Shown here piece by piece: positions 28,236 to 37,717 of a stretch of 64,000 bases of DNA. The stretch's first letter is position 1, and every line of letters starts with the position of its first letter. Both the position numbers and the translations under genes were made by a program. The notes under the pieces were generated by a model, which saw only the letters and a program-made list of their open reading frames with translations, did no database searches and had not been told where the DNA came from. The DNA comes from DZBG01 sp049241565 (GTDB lineage: Bacteria > Bdellovibrionota > Bacteriovoracia > Bacteriovoracales > Bacteriovoracaceae): contig JBMLQL010000024.1 of NCBI GenBank assembly GCA_049241565.1, forward strand, positions 1 to 64,000, given 5' to 3'.

Positions 28236-28767
28236 TTTATCACTTTTATTTCTTTTCATCAGTTCTTCCGCTCAGGCATCGAAGTTCGATATGCTTTTTG
28301 GGATGTTTTCATTAACGGCCTCAGGATCATCAGGTGACACTAGTGTGAGTTCTCTTGGATCATACCGCGTTGCCTATGGGCATAGCGTTTATGATAAGTT
28401 TGACTTAACCCTTGGTTATACTCTTAATATGACAAATACCATAGGCGGGGATCTTGCTTACGGTCTCGATGTTGGTGTTAATTATTTCCCATTCACTTTT
28501 TCTGAATCTCAAAACTTTGATAAAGACTCCGTCGCCATCAGTTCTGAAGAAGTTTGGCGTCCTTACGTTGGACTAAGTTTTAATCAGAGACAATTTCAAT
28601 CAATCCGCAATAGTTATGCAGGATTTGGATTGGGACTTGGAACAGAATATGCATTCAATAAGTCATACAGTCTGAAGGCAGAATTTAGATATATCTCGCT
28701 AAGTGGTTCAAGTGAGTCGGAAGCGACAGAGATGAATACTCTTTTTGGAATTTCGCTCAAGATTTAA
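28216..28767 (+). CDS. Outer-membrane beta-barrel-like protein of the motor-like operon
   Basis: A 183-residue exported protein. The start is TTG 28216, chosen because GGAGAA precedes it by 7 nt and a clean signal peptide (KIKQLSLSLLFLFISSSAQA) follows. The gene begins inside the 3' end of the previous one. The mature part has alternating aromatic/polar strands (YRVAYGHSVYDKFDLTLGYT, GFGLGLGTEYAFN, LKAEFRYISLS) and ends in a hydrophobic strand, as in small eight-stranded outer-membrane barrels. It could connect the envelope complex to the outer membrane. No specific family is recognised. Confidence 0.68.
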   Translation: MKIKQLSLSLLFLFISSSAQASKFDMLFGMFSLTASGSSGDTSVSSLGSYRVAYGHSVYDKFDLTLGYTLNMTNTIGGDLAYGLDVGVNYFPFTFSESQNFDKDSVAISSEEVWRPYVGLSFNQRQFQSIRNSYAGFGLGLGTEYAFNKSYSLKAEFRYISLSGSSESEATEMNTLFGISLKI

Positions 28768-28777
28768 GGATCTTTTT

Positions 28778-31700
28778 ATGAAAATGTTTTTTTTGATGAC
28801 ACTAGGCTTACTTCTTATTTCATGTAAAGGGGGAGGGGGAGCTTTTGAAAATCTTGAGATACCAACTAATGATAATCAAGAGGTCATTGGTGCTGTAAAA
28901 ATTAAAGACTTTACACCAACAGCGAACCCTATTATTTTTACCCCTTCTAATCAGGTCACATTTGCGATTTCTATCCAAGACGGGGCCGGAGCAGTAAACT
29001 ATCGTTTTATTTTAGATGACTCAACAACTTTACAAAACGGAACATCACCTTTCTTGGCGGTTAACGGAGCAAGCCTGGGACTTGGTGACCATACCCTCAA
29101 AGTTATTGCGAGCAATTCGATTTCTCAAGACGAGAAGATCTTTAATTTGAGGAAGAATAATCCCCCAACGGTTGTCTCATTTACTCCTGCGTTGACCGGA
29201 TCTCTTCTAAATTGTTCTCAAGATACCCTTACAATGAGTGCAGTGACGACTGACGCTGATGGGGACGCTTATACTCACCGGTGGCTACAAAATGGAGTGC
29301 CAGTCACTGGGGCCACTCCATACGTGACTGTCACTGGGACTAGCTCGTCAACTCAACTGGCCTTTGCTCCGGATTGTGCTGTTGCTGGCTTCCATCAATT
29401 TAGCCTTGAAATTAATGATGGCTACGAAACCACAACAACAACTTGGTCTATCTCTGTCATTAACCCTGCGGTAGAAACTATTATTAGTTATTTTCCAACT
29501 TCAAATAATATTACAGCTCTGAGTACTGAAAACTCAAAAACATTTAATGCCAGTGGATCAGGGGTAGGGACACTGACATTTACCTGGAGATTAGATGGAG
29601 CTGTAGTAAAAACAGATTCAGGAATTGTATCAAGCAACTATATTTTGGATACCACATCAGGAACTCTCTCTACTGGGAACCATACTCTTACTGTCACATT
29701 AACAGACAGTACTCTTTCAAATGATCCACCGTCTCCAGTCGTTCGCAGTTGGCTCATTTATAAAAATCAGAAGCCAACTATCTTGTCACCTAATCCTTCA
29801 GAGTCAAAGTTGATGAACTTAAGCGCTCAGTTAGGACTAACTGCTAACCTTCAGGATGCTCTTGATACCTTTACAGTAACTCTAACTAGAGGAGCAACCA
29901 ACTGTCACACGACACCCTCTAGCTGTGGTTTATCTGGAGTTAATCTGCCTACGACATCGGGAAGTTTTACTGCTATTTTTAGTCCTGGAACGACTTATTT
30001 GGGAGATAATTCATTTACTTTAAGAGTCACTGATAGTTATGGAGAGTTTGAAACCTACACTTATAATATTACGGCGAATTATTTTAGTGATGCTTGTAAC
30101 AGTTTAACGGCAGGAAGAATCTGTACTATTGCCGGCCTGCCTGGACTTGGAAGTGGGATTAACGTAGCCACTGAAAGTAACAGAATTAGAATCTCTCCAG
30201 CATGGATGACTCAAGATGGTGAGGGAAACTGGTTTTTCAGCGATCATGCAACAAACACTGTTTGGTATTATAATAAAAAAACCACGCCTGTGACTTTATG
30301 GGCGAACTCTACTCCTTCCTCCACGATTGTTCCGGCTCAGTCAGTTTATCTTGTTGCTGGAACAGGTGTTGCTGGTTCCGGAGGAGCAGGTCAGCCCGCT
30401 AGAAGAGTACCTTTTAATTTTGGTGGATGGGGAGGAGATCTCGCGTGGGATTCAGACCGAAAAGAGCTTTATATTTCTGATTATTCTAACAACCGTATCA
30501 TTCGTATTGGACAAAACGGAGTGGGTAATACATTTTGTGGGGCTGGCTCATTGAATACTCAAGGGTCTCTAGCAGTTAATAATGAGTGTATAAATCCCGT
30601 CAGTATTGAATTCGATAGCACGAATCGCAGACTTTACACTGCCCTTTATGCACGTCATATTATTAAATACTTTGATGTTTCAGATTCATCCACTGCGAAC
30701 TGGAGAGGTTATATCGCAGTCGGTACGTATAACAGTGGTGCCAACGTTGATAATGCCATCAGGTTAACAGGTTATCCTGCCTCTACCACTAATCCTACAA
30801 CTCCAGGGCAATTAAATGGACCTATGGGACTGAAACTCGATCTTGATGATAACATTCTTTATGTCGCTGAATATGGTTCGTGCAGATTACGTGCCTTGGG
30901 ACTGCCAGGAGCTACGACTCAGAATATTGCAGGGAAAAATGTGACAGCTGGTCAGCTTGTCACTCTTGCTGGAAATGGATGTAGTTCAGCACCAGTTGGG
31001 ACAAACTCACTTTTAACGGCCAATCTTTACAATCGCCCCCTTGGAATTGAGATTCTTAAAAACTCATCTGCAGTGAGAGGAATATTTGTCGCGGATAGAG
31101 ATGGAAGTAGAGTCAGTTTTTTAAACAATGATGCCTCTTCTGTTCAACTAGGAAATGTTTCTGTCGCTAGCCAGAGAGTCAATGTCGTTTTTGGAACTGG
31201 TACCTCAGTCGGGGCCAATCCACCTACTGGAGCTAATTCAGTTGTGGTTAACCCTGTTGGACTTTTTCTCGAAGGAGGAGTCTTATACGTTGGGTCTCGT
31301 GGGACGAGCTCAATTCGCACACTAAATATTTCAACTGGAAATGGGGCCGTCACAACTTATTTTGGTGGAACGGCAAGAGCAAGTTATTCAGGAAATGCTG
31401 CTCTTGACTCTAGACTTGTGACCTTCAATAATCCTCTCTCCCTTGTTTACAAAGATTCTGGGAATCTTCTTTATGCTAGTGATAGTTCGAATGGAATGAT
31501 TCGTTCAATCAATCTTACTACAGGTCGAGTTGAAGATTTTATAGGAACAGGAACTACAAACGTTGATGAAAATATTTCAAATACCGTCACAACGGCCACT
31601 CGTATCAGAGCACCTCGTGGAATGGCCATATACAAAGATCATTTTTTATATGCTGACGGTGGAAATAATAATTGTTTCATTAGGGCCTATAATCCACTGC

Positions 31701-32551
31701 CATCTGATCAATTAATCTTTAATACTCTTGTGAATTCTAATAGAACAAGTAGTGTCGCTGGATTCTTCAATTGGTGTACTAACTTTGCAGGCACAAATTG
31801 GTTAGACACCACTGATCCTAATGCTCGTGTCGCTAATCCATATGGTATCGGTGTAGATTCTGACAACGATGCAATGTATATTACTTCGAGCTCTCATTGC
31901 GTTCTCAAGGTCGATGACTCCGGAAAAATGATTCCTGTTATTGGAACATGTGGAACTGCCGCTGGAGCGACAACGCCTAACTATGGTGGAGATTATATCG
32001 AACTTAATCCTACCCCACCTGGCCCTCCGATCCCTGATGTCACGCTTCTACTCAATAGTCCGGCAGAACTTGTGATGGATCCACTTTATCCAGAAAATTT
32101 CTTTTTTGTGGATTTTTCCGGATCGGCCCTTGCTCATGTTAAATACGTCAATATAAGCGAAGCAAGTGGAGTTAGTTTTTTCTCCGGAGCTGAATTTGTT
32201 GGACATAAAAAAGTAGGAACAGTTCTTGCGGCTACGAGTTCACCAGGTTTTATTCGGGCACTTGCGGCTTTTGAAGATTGGATTTGTTACACTTCAGGAA
32301 ATACAGGCGCTAGTCAGGGGAATAATGCGGTAGTGTGTAGGAATAGAGCGACTGGTTCACAACAGGTTTTCGGAATTCCTGGAGCAGGTGGGATTCAGGC
32401 CGAGAATGAGCAAGAAAATGTTTCTGCAGTCTCAGGTGGATCTAACGTGACTTTTGCTGTGCCGTCGGGTCTGGCCTTCGATGGAGAGGGTAATCTCTAT
32501 ATTAGTGAGCAAGGCTCTCATGTTATTCGTAAGATTAAGAAATGGTGGTAA
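28778..32551 (+). CDS. Large surface lipoprotein with Ig-like domains and an NHL-type beta-propeller
   Basis: A 1257-residue lipoprotein: lipobox LISC with acylated Cys16, followed by a Gly-rich linker. The ATG at 28778 is preceded by AAGGA and starts the signal peptide; an upstream in-frame ATG at 28745 lies inside the preceding gene. Residues ~40-440 are tandem Ig/PKD-like domains (WLQNGVPVTG, WRLDGAVVKT). The C-terminal two thirds carry NHL/propeller blades such as LYISDYSNNRIIRIG and NLYISEQGSHVIRKIK. It is the last gene of the operon, 10 nt after the barrel gene, and may be the surface component that the motor-like complex acts on. Adhesin or carbohydrate/protein binding is likely. Confidence 0.8.
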   Translation: MKMFFLMTLGLLLISCKGGGGAFENLEIPTNDNQEVIGAVKIKDFTPTANPIIFTPSNQVTFAISIQDGAGAVNYRFILDDSTTLQNGTSPFLAVNGASLGLGDHTLKVIASNSISQDEKIFNLRKNNPPTVVSFTPALTGSLLNCSQDTLTMSAVTTDADGDAYTHRWLQNGVPVTGATPYVTVTGTSSSTQLAFAPDCAVAGFHQFSLEINDGYETTTTTWSISVINPAVETIISYFPTSNNITALSTENSKTFNASGSGVGTLTFTWRLDGAVVKTDSGIVSSNYILDTTSGTLSTGNHTLTVTLTDSTLSNDPPSPVVRSWLIYKNQKPTILSPNPSESKLMNLSAQLGLTANLQDALDTFTVTLTRGATNCHTTPSSCGLSGVNLPTTSGSFTAIFSPGTTYLGDNSFTLRVTDSYGEFETYTYNITANYFSDACNSLTAGRICTIAGLPGLGSGINVATESNRIRISPAWMTQDGEGNWFFSDHATNTVWYYNKKTTPVTLWANSTPSSTIVPAQSVYLVAGTGVAGSGGAGQPARRVPFNFGGWGGDLAWDSDRKELYISDYSNNRIIRIGQNGVGNTFCGAGSLNTQGSLAVNNECINPVSIEFDSTNRRLYTALYARHIIKYFDVSDSSTANWRGYIAVGTYNSGANVDNAIRLTGYPASTTNPTTPGQLNGPMGLKLDLDDNILYVAEYGSCRLRALGLPGATTQNIAGKNVTAGQLVTLAGNGCSSAPVGTNSLLTANLYNRPLGIEILKNSSAVRGIFVADRDGSRVSFLNNDASSVQLGNVSVASQRVNVVFGTGTSVGANPPTGANSVVVNPVGLFLEGGVLYVGSRGTSSIRTLNISTGNGAVTTYFGGTARASYSGNAALDSRLVTFNNPLSLVYKDSGNLLYASDSSNGMIRSINLTTGRVEDFIGTGTTNVDENISNTVTTATRIRAPRGMAIYKDHFLYADGGNNNCFIRAYNPLPSDQLIFNTLVNSNRTSSVAGFFNWCTNFAGTNWLDTTDPNARVANPYGIGVDSDNDAMYITSSSHCVLKVDDSGKMIPVIGTCGTAAGATTPNYGGDYIELNPTPPGPPIPDVTLLLNSPAELVMDPLYPENFFFVDFSGSALAHVKYVNISEASGVSFFSGAEFVGHKKVGTVLAATSSPGFIRALAAFEDWICYTSGNTGASQGNNAVVCRNRATGSQQVFGIPGAGGIQAENEQENVSAVSGGSNVTFAVPSGLAFDGEGNLYISEQGSHVIRKIKKWW

Positions 32552-32554
32552 GAA

Positions 32555-32758
32555 TTAATAGTGTGGAGGGATATCGTCTTTTAAAGAGCGATTTCCCGAA
32601 ACATCTTTGTCAGCAAAGAGTAATTTCAGATCGAGAACATCTTTTTGAAGTTGTTCAATAATCATCTGCTGATTTGAGACGATCCTGTTGAGCTGGTCAA
32701 CAAGATCGTCCTGATGGGTAAACTTAATTTCTAGATTGGTAATTCTCTCGTCACTCAT
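32555..32758 (-). CDS. slyX: SlyX-family protein
   Basis: A 67-residue, mostly helical protein that starts ITNLEIKFTHQDDLVDQLN and ends PPHY, the two ends of the SlyX family. The middle is a coiled coil (VSNQQMIIEQLQKDV). The molecular role of SlyX is not established. It lies 2 nt downstream of the aminotransferase gene on the same strand and is convergent with the large lipoprotein gene, 3 nt away. Confidence 0.8.
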   Translation of the reverse strand: MSDERITNLEIKFTHQDDLVDQLNRIVSNQQMIIEQLQKDVLDLKLLFADKDVSGNRSLKDDIPPHY

Positions 32759-32760
32759 GA

Positions 32761-33870
32761 TTATTTGTAAGCATTAACAGTGTTTACAACATAATCAATT
32801 TCTTGCTGAGTCATATAGGCAAAGCATGGAAGATTAATCACAGCTTTTGAAACCCAGTCAGCATGGCCATGAGAGATTTTTCCACCAAGATGAGCTTTCG
32901 CTCCTGGCTGCTCACTCATTGCTCCTGGATATACTGTTCCGTAACCAATATTATGCGCTTTAAGATAATCGATGAAGGCAGGTCTTTGAGCTGGATCCAT
33001 CACGGCCACAGAAAGGTAGCCGTTCTCCCAAACATGACTGGCCGGAGCGATAAATTTAAGATGAGGATTTTTGATTTTATTTCTGTACTGCTCACAAGTT
33101 TGGCGACGGCTCTCAAGCTTGGCATCAAGATGCTTTAATGAAAGGTCTAGGAAAGTAGCCTCATAGGCGCCGAGGCGAGAGTTCCAACCAATGAGACCGT
33201 GATCATAATGACCAGTACGTCCGTGGTTAAGAAGAATCTTAGAAGTGTTGATCACTTTTTCATCTTGAGCAAAAATTCCACCTGCGTCTCCACTGGCCCC
33301 AAGAACTTTAGCTGGATAAAAACTTGTTGTGGCCACAGAAGCCGTTGCGATTAAGCTTTTTCCATTAATTTTTGTTCCGACTGCTTGGGCACAATCTTCA
33401 ATAACAAGAACATTCTTCTCTTTACAGTACTGACGAATTTCATTTGTTTCAGGACAGGCCCAACCGTAGAGGTGAACAAGAATTAGGGCCTTAGGATTAA
33501 ATTTTTGAATTCCTTCCTTAACGGCTTCAAGTGTGAGGTGAAGAGTTTCGCGAGACACATCAAGTGTGTAAGGAACCGCACCAACGTTAACAACCGCCTC
33601 AAATGTGGCCCAAAAAGTCATATCTGGAATCATGACTTTATCATTTTTCTCAACACCAGCCGCTCTTAAAGCCACTTGAATAGCATCAGTTCCGTTGGCA
33701 CAACCAAGAGAAAAATTTGATTGAGTATAAGTGTTCAGGTTTTTTTCAAACTGAGCGACGATAGGTCCACCCACAAAGTGACCATTCTTAAGAAGATCAG
33801 CTGTGGCAGAAAGCATTGTTTCATAAAAACCGTTTTCGTATCGCAAAATGTCAATAAAAGGAACTTTCAT
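32761..33870 (-). CDS. DegT/DnrJ/EryC1-family sugar aminotransferase
   Basis: A 369-residue PLP-dependent aminotransferase. TTSFYPAKVLGASGDAGG places the PLP lysine at 188, IEDCAQAVG the ring-contacting Asp at 159, and WNSRLGAYEATFL the C-terminal family block. It most likely aminates a keto sugar nucleotide for a surface glycan. Unlike PglE at 14905 it stands alone without dehydratase or acetyltransferase, so its sugar is unknown. It is cotranscribed with slyX and is divergent from the rhomboid gene. Confidence 0.85.
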   Translation of the reverse strand: MKVPFIDILRYENGFYETMLSATADLLKNGHFVGGPIVAQFEKNLNTYTQSNFSLGCANGTDAIQVALRAAGVEKNDKVMIPDMTFWATFEAVVNVGAVPYTLDVSRETLHLTLEAVKEGIQKFNPKALILVHLYGWACPETNEIRQYCKEKNVLVIEDCAQAVGTKINGKSLIATASVATTSFYPAKVLGASGDAGGIFAQDEKVINTSKILLNHGRTGHYDHGLIGWNSRLGAYEATFLDLSLKHLDAKLESRRQTCEQYRNKIKNPHLKFIAPASHVWENGYLSVAVMDPAQRPAFIDYLKAHNIGYGTVYPGAMSEQPGAKAHLGGKISHGHADWVSKAVINLPCFAYMTQQEIDYVVNTVNAYK

Positions 33871-34026
33871 AGTATAAACTCGCTTGATAGTTGAGAGCTG
33901 TATTTTACTTCAACTGCACAGAGTAAATAAACCGTTTTTTGTCACTAGATAGACAAAACTTCAATTCTCAACTCATTGGAATTAGGGTTCCCTTGCCATT
34001 TGCGAAATCATCTCCATCTTCTTGGA

Positions 34027-34719
34027 ATGGAATTTAAAAGTATTAATACTGGTAATTGGATCACAAGAAAAGTTTCAAAAGGAGCACTTTGCTCTGCTTT
34101 ATTTTCTGTTGTGATTGTTATTTTAGGAACATTATTCTTTTGGAGTGGGGCCTTGAAGGCCAATGAACTCATGCCTGCTTCGAAGTATTTTGTATTTGAG
34201 CATAAAGAGTACTGGCGATTATGGACGGCGCTCTTTGCTCATGCCGATCTCTCTCATCTTTTTGGAAATCTCTTTCTCTTTTTTCCGTTTGCCTATTATC
34301 TGGCCGGCTATTTCGGTTTTTTCTTTTTCCCCTTTATAGGTTTTTTCATGGGGGGAGTGACCAATCTTTTAGTGTTACAGTTCATGCCTGAAAAGGTTTC
34401 AGTGATTGGTGCTTCAGGTGTCGTTCACTGGATGGGAGCGGCGTGGATGACATTGGCCTTCTTGATTGATAGACGAGAGACCAAGGGGAGAAGACTTATC
34501 AAAAGTTTAGGAATCTCCATGATTCTTTTTTTACCGGATGTCTATAAACCAGAAATAAGTTATTCAAGCCATTTTATTGGTTACTTCTTAGGTGTTCTCA
34601 GTGGTGTATTGTTTTACCTACTTTTTAAAAATCGCTTTCTTCAAGCTGAAATCATTGAGTATGTTCCAGTTGAGGAGGTCGATTTTGATTGGGGAAACCA
34701 TGAGAACAAAATTGACTAG
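34027..34719 (+). CDS. Rhomboid-family intramembrane serine protease
   Basis: A 230-residue inner-membrane protein with about six membrane helices. The rhomboid signature residues are present: HADLSHLFGN (His72, His77, Asn81), GASGVVHW with catalytic Ser130, and SHFIGYFLGVLSG with catalytic His182. It should cleave membrane proteins within the bilayer. Earlier in-frame TTG 33976 would add a polar stretch without family similarity, so ATG 34027 is preferred, although no strong ribosome site precedes it. It has its own promoter region, divergent from the aminotransferase. Confidence 0.85.
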   Translation: MEFKSINTGNWITRKVSKGALCSALFSVVIVILGTLFFWSGALKANELMPASKYFVFEHKEYWRLWTALFAHADLSHLFGNLFLFFPFAYYLAGYFGFFFFPFIGFFMGGVTNLLVLQFMPEKVSVIGASGVVHWMGAAWMTLAFLIDRRETKGRRLIKSLGISMILFLPDVYKPEISYSSHFIGYFLGVLSGVLFYLLFKNRFLQAEIIEYVPVEEVDFDWGNHENKID

Positions 34720-34724
34720 ATCAA

Positions 34725-35330
34725 TTAAGGGGTAAAGGCCGGATCGATAGCGATTTCGCCTTCGGTATGATTATAGGCCTGGATAGATTTACCAAATTCA
34801 TCATGTAAGGCTTTCGCTTCAGGGTAGTATCCACTGAAAATGAGCTGTGCTTTATTTGTGAGAATTTTATGTTCTTGATCAATTTCTATATTGAGTTCAT
34901 CGTATCTTTTCTGATCTTTAAAAATAATTGAATCTTTCTTTGAATCGTATTTAAAAGTGGCTTCTCTTTGATTCATTAAAATTTGCAGCTGCTTATTAAA
35001 ACCTTCTCTCGCTTTAAGATAATCCTTGAATCGCTTCTCACCTTTCTCATGATCAAGACCAGTAATTAAATCTTTGAGCTCTGTTTGCCATTTCTGATCA
35101 AGCTCCTCCCAAGGAATATCATCGCCGATAATATTCTTTTTAGTTTTCGTTGAGCTTTCTCGATTTTCCTGAGGCCCATGTGTCTCAATTTTTTTAAGTT
35201 TCACTTTTGTGTGACCTGGCGTTTGGTTTTGATTTATGGTCGCTTCTTTAATAGGCGAGGAATTGTCGCCAAAATTGAGCAAGACCCAGAGACCAAGAAT
35301 GAAAAAAAGGCCAAATAACTTAACTTTCAT
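34725..35330 (-). CDS. Membrane-anchored protein of unknown function
   Basis: A 201-residue protein with one N-terminal hydrophobic segment (LFGLFFILGLWVLLNFG) that is a signal anchor or uncleaved signal. A polar, low-complexity linker rich in Lys, Thr and Gln follows, then a charged helical domain (~75-180). I do not recognise it. It converges on the rhomboid gene (5 nt apart) and is divergent from serA. Confidence 0.6.
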   Translation of the reverse strand: MKVKLFGLFFILGLWVLLNFGDNSSPIKEATINQNQTPGHTKVKLKKIETHGPQENRESSTKTKKNIIGDDIPWEELDQKWQTELKDLITGLDHEKGEKRFKDYLKAREGFNKQLQILMNQREATFKYDSKKDSIIFKDQKRYDELNIEIDQEHKILTNKAQLIFSGYYPEAKALHDEFGKSIQAYNHTEGEIAIDPAFTP

Positions 35331-35439
35331 TCTGGTATCATAATTGATCGATCTTTTTCAAAGCAAGTAATACATTTTCATGCATTGCTTCTTAAACCCT
35401 ATCAAATTGATCAACTGGTAAAAAGATACTTAAAGTAAT

Positions 35440-35467
35440 TTAACAACCATCATTGTTTCATTAGAAT
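35440..35467 (+). promoter_or_regulatory. Possible sigma-70-type promoter of serA
   Basis: TTAACA (35440-35445), a 16-bp spacer and TAGAAT (35462-35467), each one mismatch from consensus, 18 nt before the serA ATG. The leader would be only about a dozen bases and would include a GAGGG ribosome site near its 5' end, which is tight. Confidence 0.35.
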
Positions 35468-35485
35468 ACTCATGAGGGAAAATCT

Positions 35486-36691
35486 ATGAGCAAATTACGT
35501 ATTCTATTAGTTGAAAATATCCATCCGGTGGCCAAGCAGCGTTTGGAGGAAGAGGGCTTTGAAGTCGATCTTCTCACTCATGCGCCTTCAGAGGATGAGC
35601 TGATAAAAATTCTTCCAGGCTATTCGGCTTTAGGAATTAGATCGAAAACGGAAATAACGAAAAAGGTTTTAGAGAATAATAAACATCTCATTACGATTGG
35701 TTGTTTTTGTATTGGGACTAATCAAGTCGATCTTGAATCTGCCAAGGCTTGGGGTATTCCTGTTTTTAATGCTCCTCACTCGAATACGCGAAGTGTGGCC
35801 GAACTTGTGATCGCAGAGCTTGTTGTTCTTTCAAGACAGCTTGGAGATAGAAGTTCAAAGGCCCATCAAGGGGAGTGGATTAAATCAGCCGAAGGATCAA
35901 AAGAAGTTCGCGGTAAAACTTTAGGAATTGTTGGGTACGGCCATATTGGAAGCCAGGTCAGTATTCTGGCCGAGGCCATGGGCCTTCATGTTATTTTCTA
36001 TGATTCTATGAAAAAACTTCCGCTTGGAAATGCTAAAAGAGCAGATAGCCTAGATGAACTTCTAGAAAACTCTGATTTTGTCACTCTACATGTGCCAGAG
36101 ATTCCAGAGACAAAAAATATGATTAGCAAACGTGAACTTTCAAAAATGAAGGCAGGAAGTTATCTAATCAATGCGAGTCGTGGAACAGTGGTTGTTATTG
36201 AAGACCTCGTGAGTGCTTTAAAATCAAAGCATCTTGCAGGGTGTGCGATTGATGTGTTTCCCATGGAGCCTGCTTCAAATAAAGAAAAATTTCTCTCTCC
36301 ACTTCAAAATCTCTCGAATGTGATTTTAACTCCACATATCGGAGGAAGTACTGAAGAAGCACAAAAAGCCATTGGTTATGAAGTGGCCGATAGCTTTAGA
36401 AGATATCTCAATATTGCCTCATCATCTGGGGCGGTGAATTTTCCGAATGTTGAGCTGGCGGTAAAGCAAGGAACTGCACGTCTTCTCAATGTACACAGAA
36501 ATGAGCCCGGAGTTCTTGGAGAAATTAACGGCATTATCTCTAAAGCAGGGGCCAATATCGAGGGACAATATCTTTCGACAGATGAGAAGGTAGGGTATCT
36601 TGTGATGGATGTTCACTCTTCTCAAGTGACAACTCTGGCCGAGGAGATCGGAAAATTGCCTCGATCAATCAGAACAAGAGTTGTATATTAA
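35486..36691 (+). CDS. serA: D-3-phosphoglycerate dehydrogenase
   Basis: First step of serine synthesis: oxidises 3-phosphoglycerate with NAD. The 401-residue product has the E. coli-type layout: catalytic/nucleotide-binding domains, then a C-terminal ACT domain for serine feedback. Seen motifs are IGCFCIGTNQVDL, the NAD-binding GKTLGIVGYGHIGSQVS, INASRGTVV with the substrate Arg, and TPHIGGSTEEAQ with the catalytic His. The ACT domain begins near NVHRNEPGVLGEING. GAGGG precedes the ATG at good distance. trpS follows closely after the stop. Confidence 0.93.
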   Translation: MSKLRILLVENIHPVAKQRLEEEGFEVDLLTHAPSEDELIKILPGYSALGIRSKTEITKKVLENNKHLITIGCFCIGTNQVDLESAKAWGIPVFNAPHSNTRSVAELVIAELVVLSRQLGDRSSKAHQGEWIKSAEGSKEVRGKTLGIVGYGHIGSQVSILAEAMGLHVIFYDSMKKLPLGNAKRADSLDELLENSDFVTLHVPEIPETKNMISKRELSKMKAGSYLINASRGTVVVIEDLVSALKSKHLAGCAIDVFPMEPASNKEKFLSPLQNLSNVILTPHIGGSTEEAQKAIGYEVADSFRRYLNIASSSGAVNFPNVELAVKQGTARLLNVHRNEPGVLGEINGIISKAGANIEGQYLSTDEKVGYLVMDVHSSQVTTLAEEIGKLPRSIRTRVVY

Positions 36692-36719
36692 GCAGGATTT
36701 AGCGAAAGGGACTGGTAGA

Positions 36720-37712
36720 ATGAAAAAGACAATTTTAAGCGGTAGTACAGTGACAGGAGATTTGACTCTCGGAAACTATATTGGTGCCCTTAATAATTGG
36801 AAAAGCCTTCAGCAGGATTATGATTGCTATTATTTTCTGGCCGATCTTCATGCGCTAACAGTTCAACAAGACCCTAAAGTTCTTAAAGAGCGCACCTATA
36901 GTTTTTTTGCTCAGTACTTGGCCTTAGGTCTTGATCCACAAAAAAATACAATCTTTGTTCAGTCACACATTCCTGAACATACTCAACTCGCTTGGATTCT
37001 GACTTGCCTTACACCTATGGGTTACCTTAATCGCATGACTCAGTTTAAAGAGAAATCTGAGAAACATGTGAAAAATATCAACGCCGGTTTATTTACTTAC
37101 CCCACTCTGATGGCAGCAGATATTCTTCTTTATCAAGCTGATCTTGTGCCAGTGGGTGAAGATCAGAGACAACATCTAGAGCTGTGTCGTGATATTGTTG
37201 GTTTTTTTGAGAACCGCTACGGCGAGGGAACTTTTAAGATGCCTGAAGCTTATGTCGGAAAAATGGGAGCGAGAATTATGTCGCTTCAGGATCCTACTAA
37301 AAAGATGTCCAAGTCAGATGAGAATGAAAAGAATTTCGTTTCCATTATTGATGACCCTAAAAAACTTGAAAAGAAAATTAAAGGGGCAGCAACTGATTCA
37401 GGAACAGAAATTAAATATGATGTTGAAAACAAGGCCGGTCTTTCAAACTTGATGACTATTTACTCTGTCCTAAGTGGAAAAACTTATGCTCAGATTGAAG
37501 CAGATTATATCGGTAAAATGTATGGTCATTTAAAAGTCGATCTGGCCGAGCTTGTCGTTGAGACGCTGAGACCTGTTCAAGAAAAATACCATGACCTCAT
37601 GAAAAACCGTGACCATCTTGATGCGTTGATGAAGTCGGGAGCCGATCGCGCCCGCGGGCGTGCCACTGGTACCCTGAAGGCCGTGTATGAAAAAACGGGT
37701 CTTGTTTTATAG
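36720..37712 (+). CDS. trpS: Tryptophanyl-tRNA synthetase
   Basis: Charges tRNA-Trp. A 330-residue class I synthetase of normal length. The HIGH-like motif is TLGNYIGAL near the N-terminus and the KMSKS loop is KKMSKSDEN around residues 195-200. GEDQRQHLELCRDI is another family block. The ATG at 36720 starts the family N-terminus (KKTILSGSTVTG); an earlier in-frame ATG at 36681 lies inside serA and would add an unrelated extension. It is close behind serA and probably cotranscribed. Confidence 0.93.
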   Translation: MKKTILSGSTVTGDLTLGNYIGALNNWKSLQQDYDCYYFLADLHALTVQQDPKVLKERTYSFFAQYLALGLDPQKNTIFVQSHIPEHTQLAWILTCLTPMGYLNRMTQFKEKSEKHVKNINAGLFTYPTLMAADILLYQADLVPVGEDQRQHLELCRDIVGFFENRYGEGTFKMPEAYVGKMGARIMSLQDPTKKMSKSDENEKNFVSIIDDPKKLEKKIKGAATDSGTEIKYDVENKAGLSNLMTIYSVLSGKTYAQIEADYIGKMYGHLKVDLAELVVETLRPVQEKYHDLMKNRDHLDALMKSGADRARGRATGTLKAVYEKTGLVL

Positions 37713-37717
37713 GATCT

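Noticed and set aside
35486..37712. T-box or trp attenuator between serA and trpS
   Set aside because: The spacer is too short (28 nt) and contains no stem-loop or T-box sequence.
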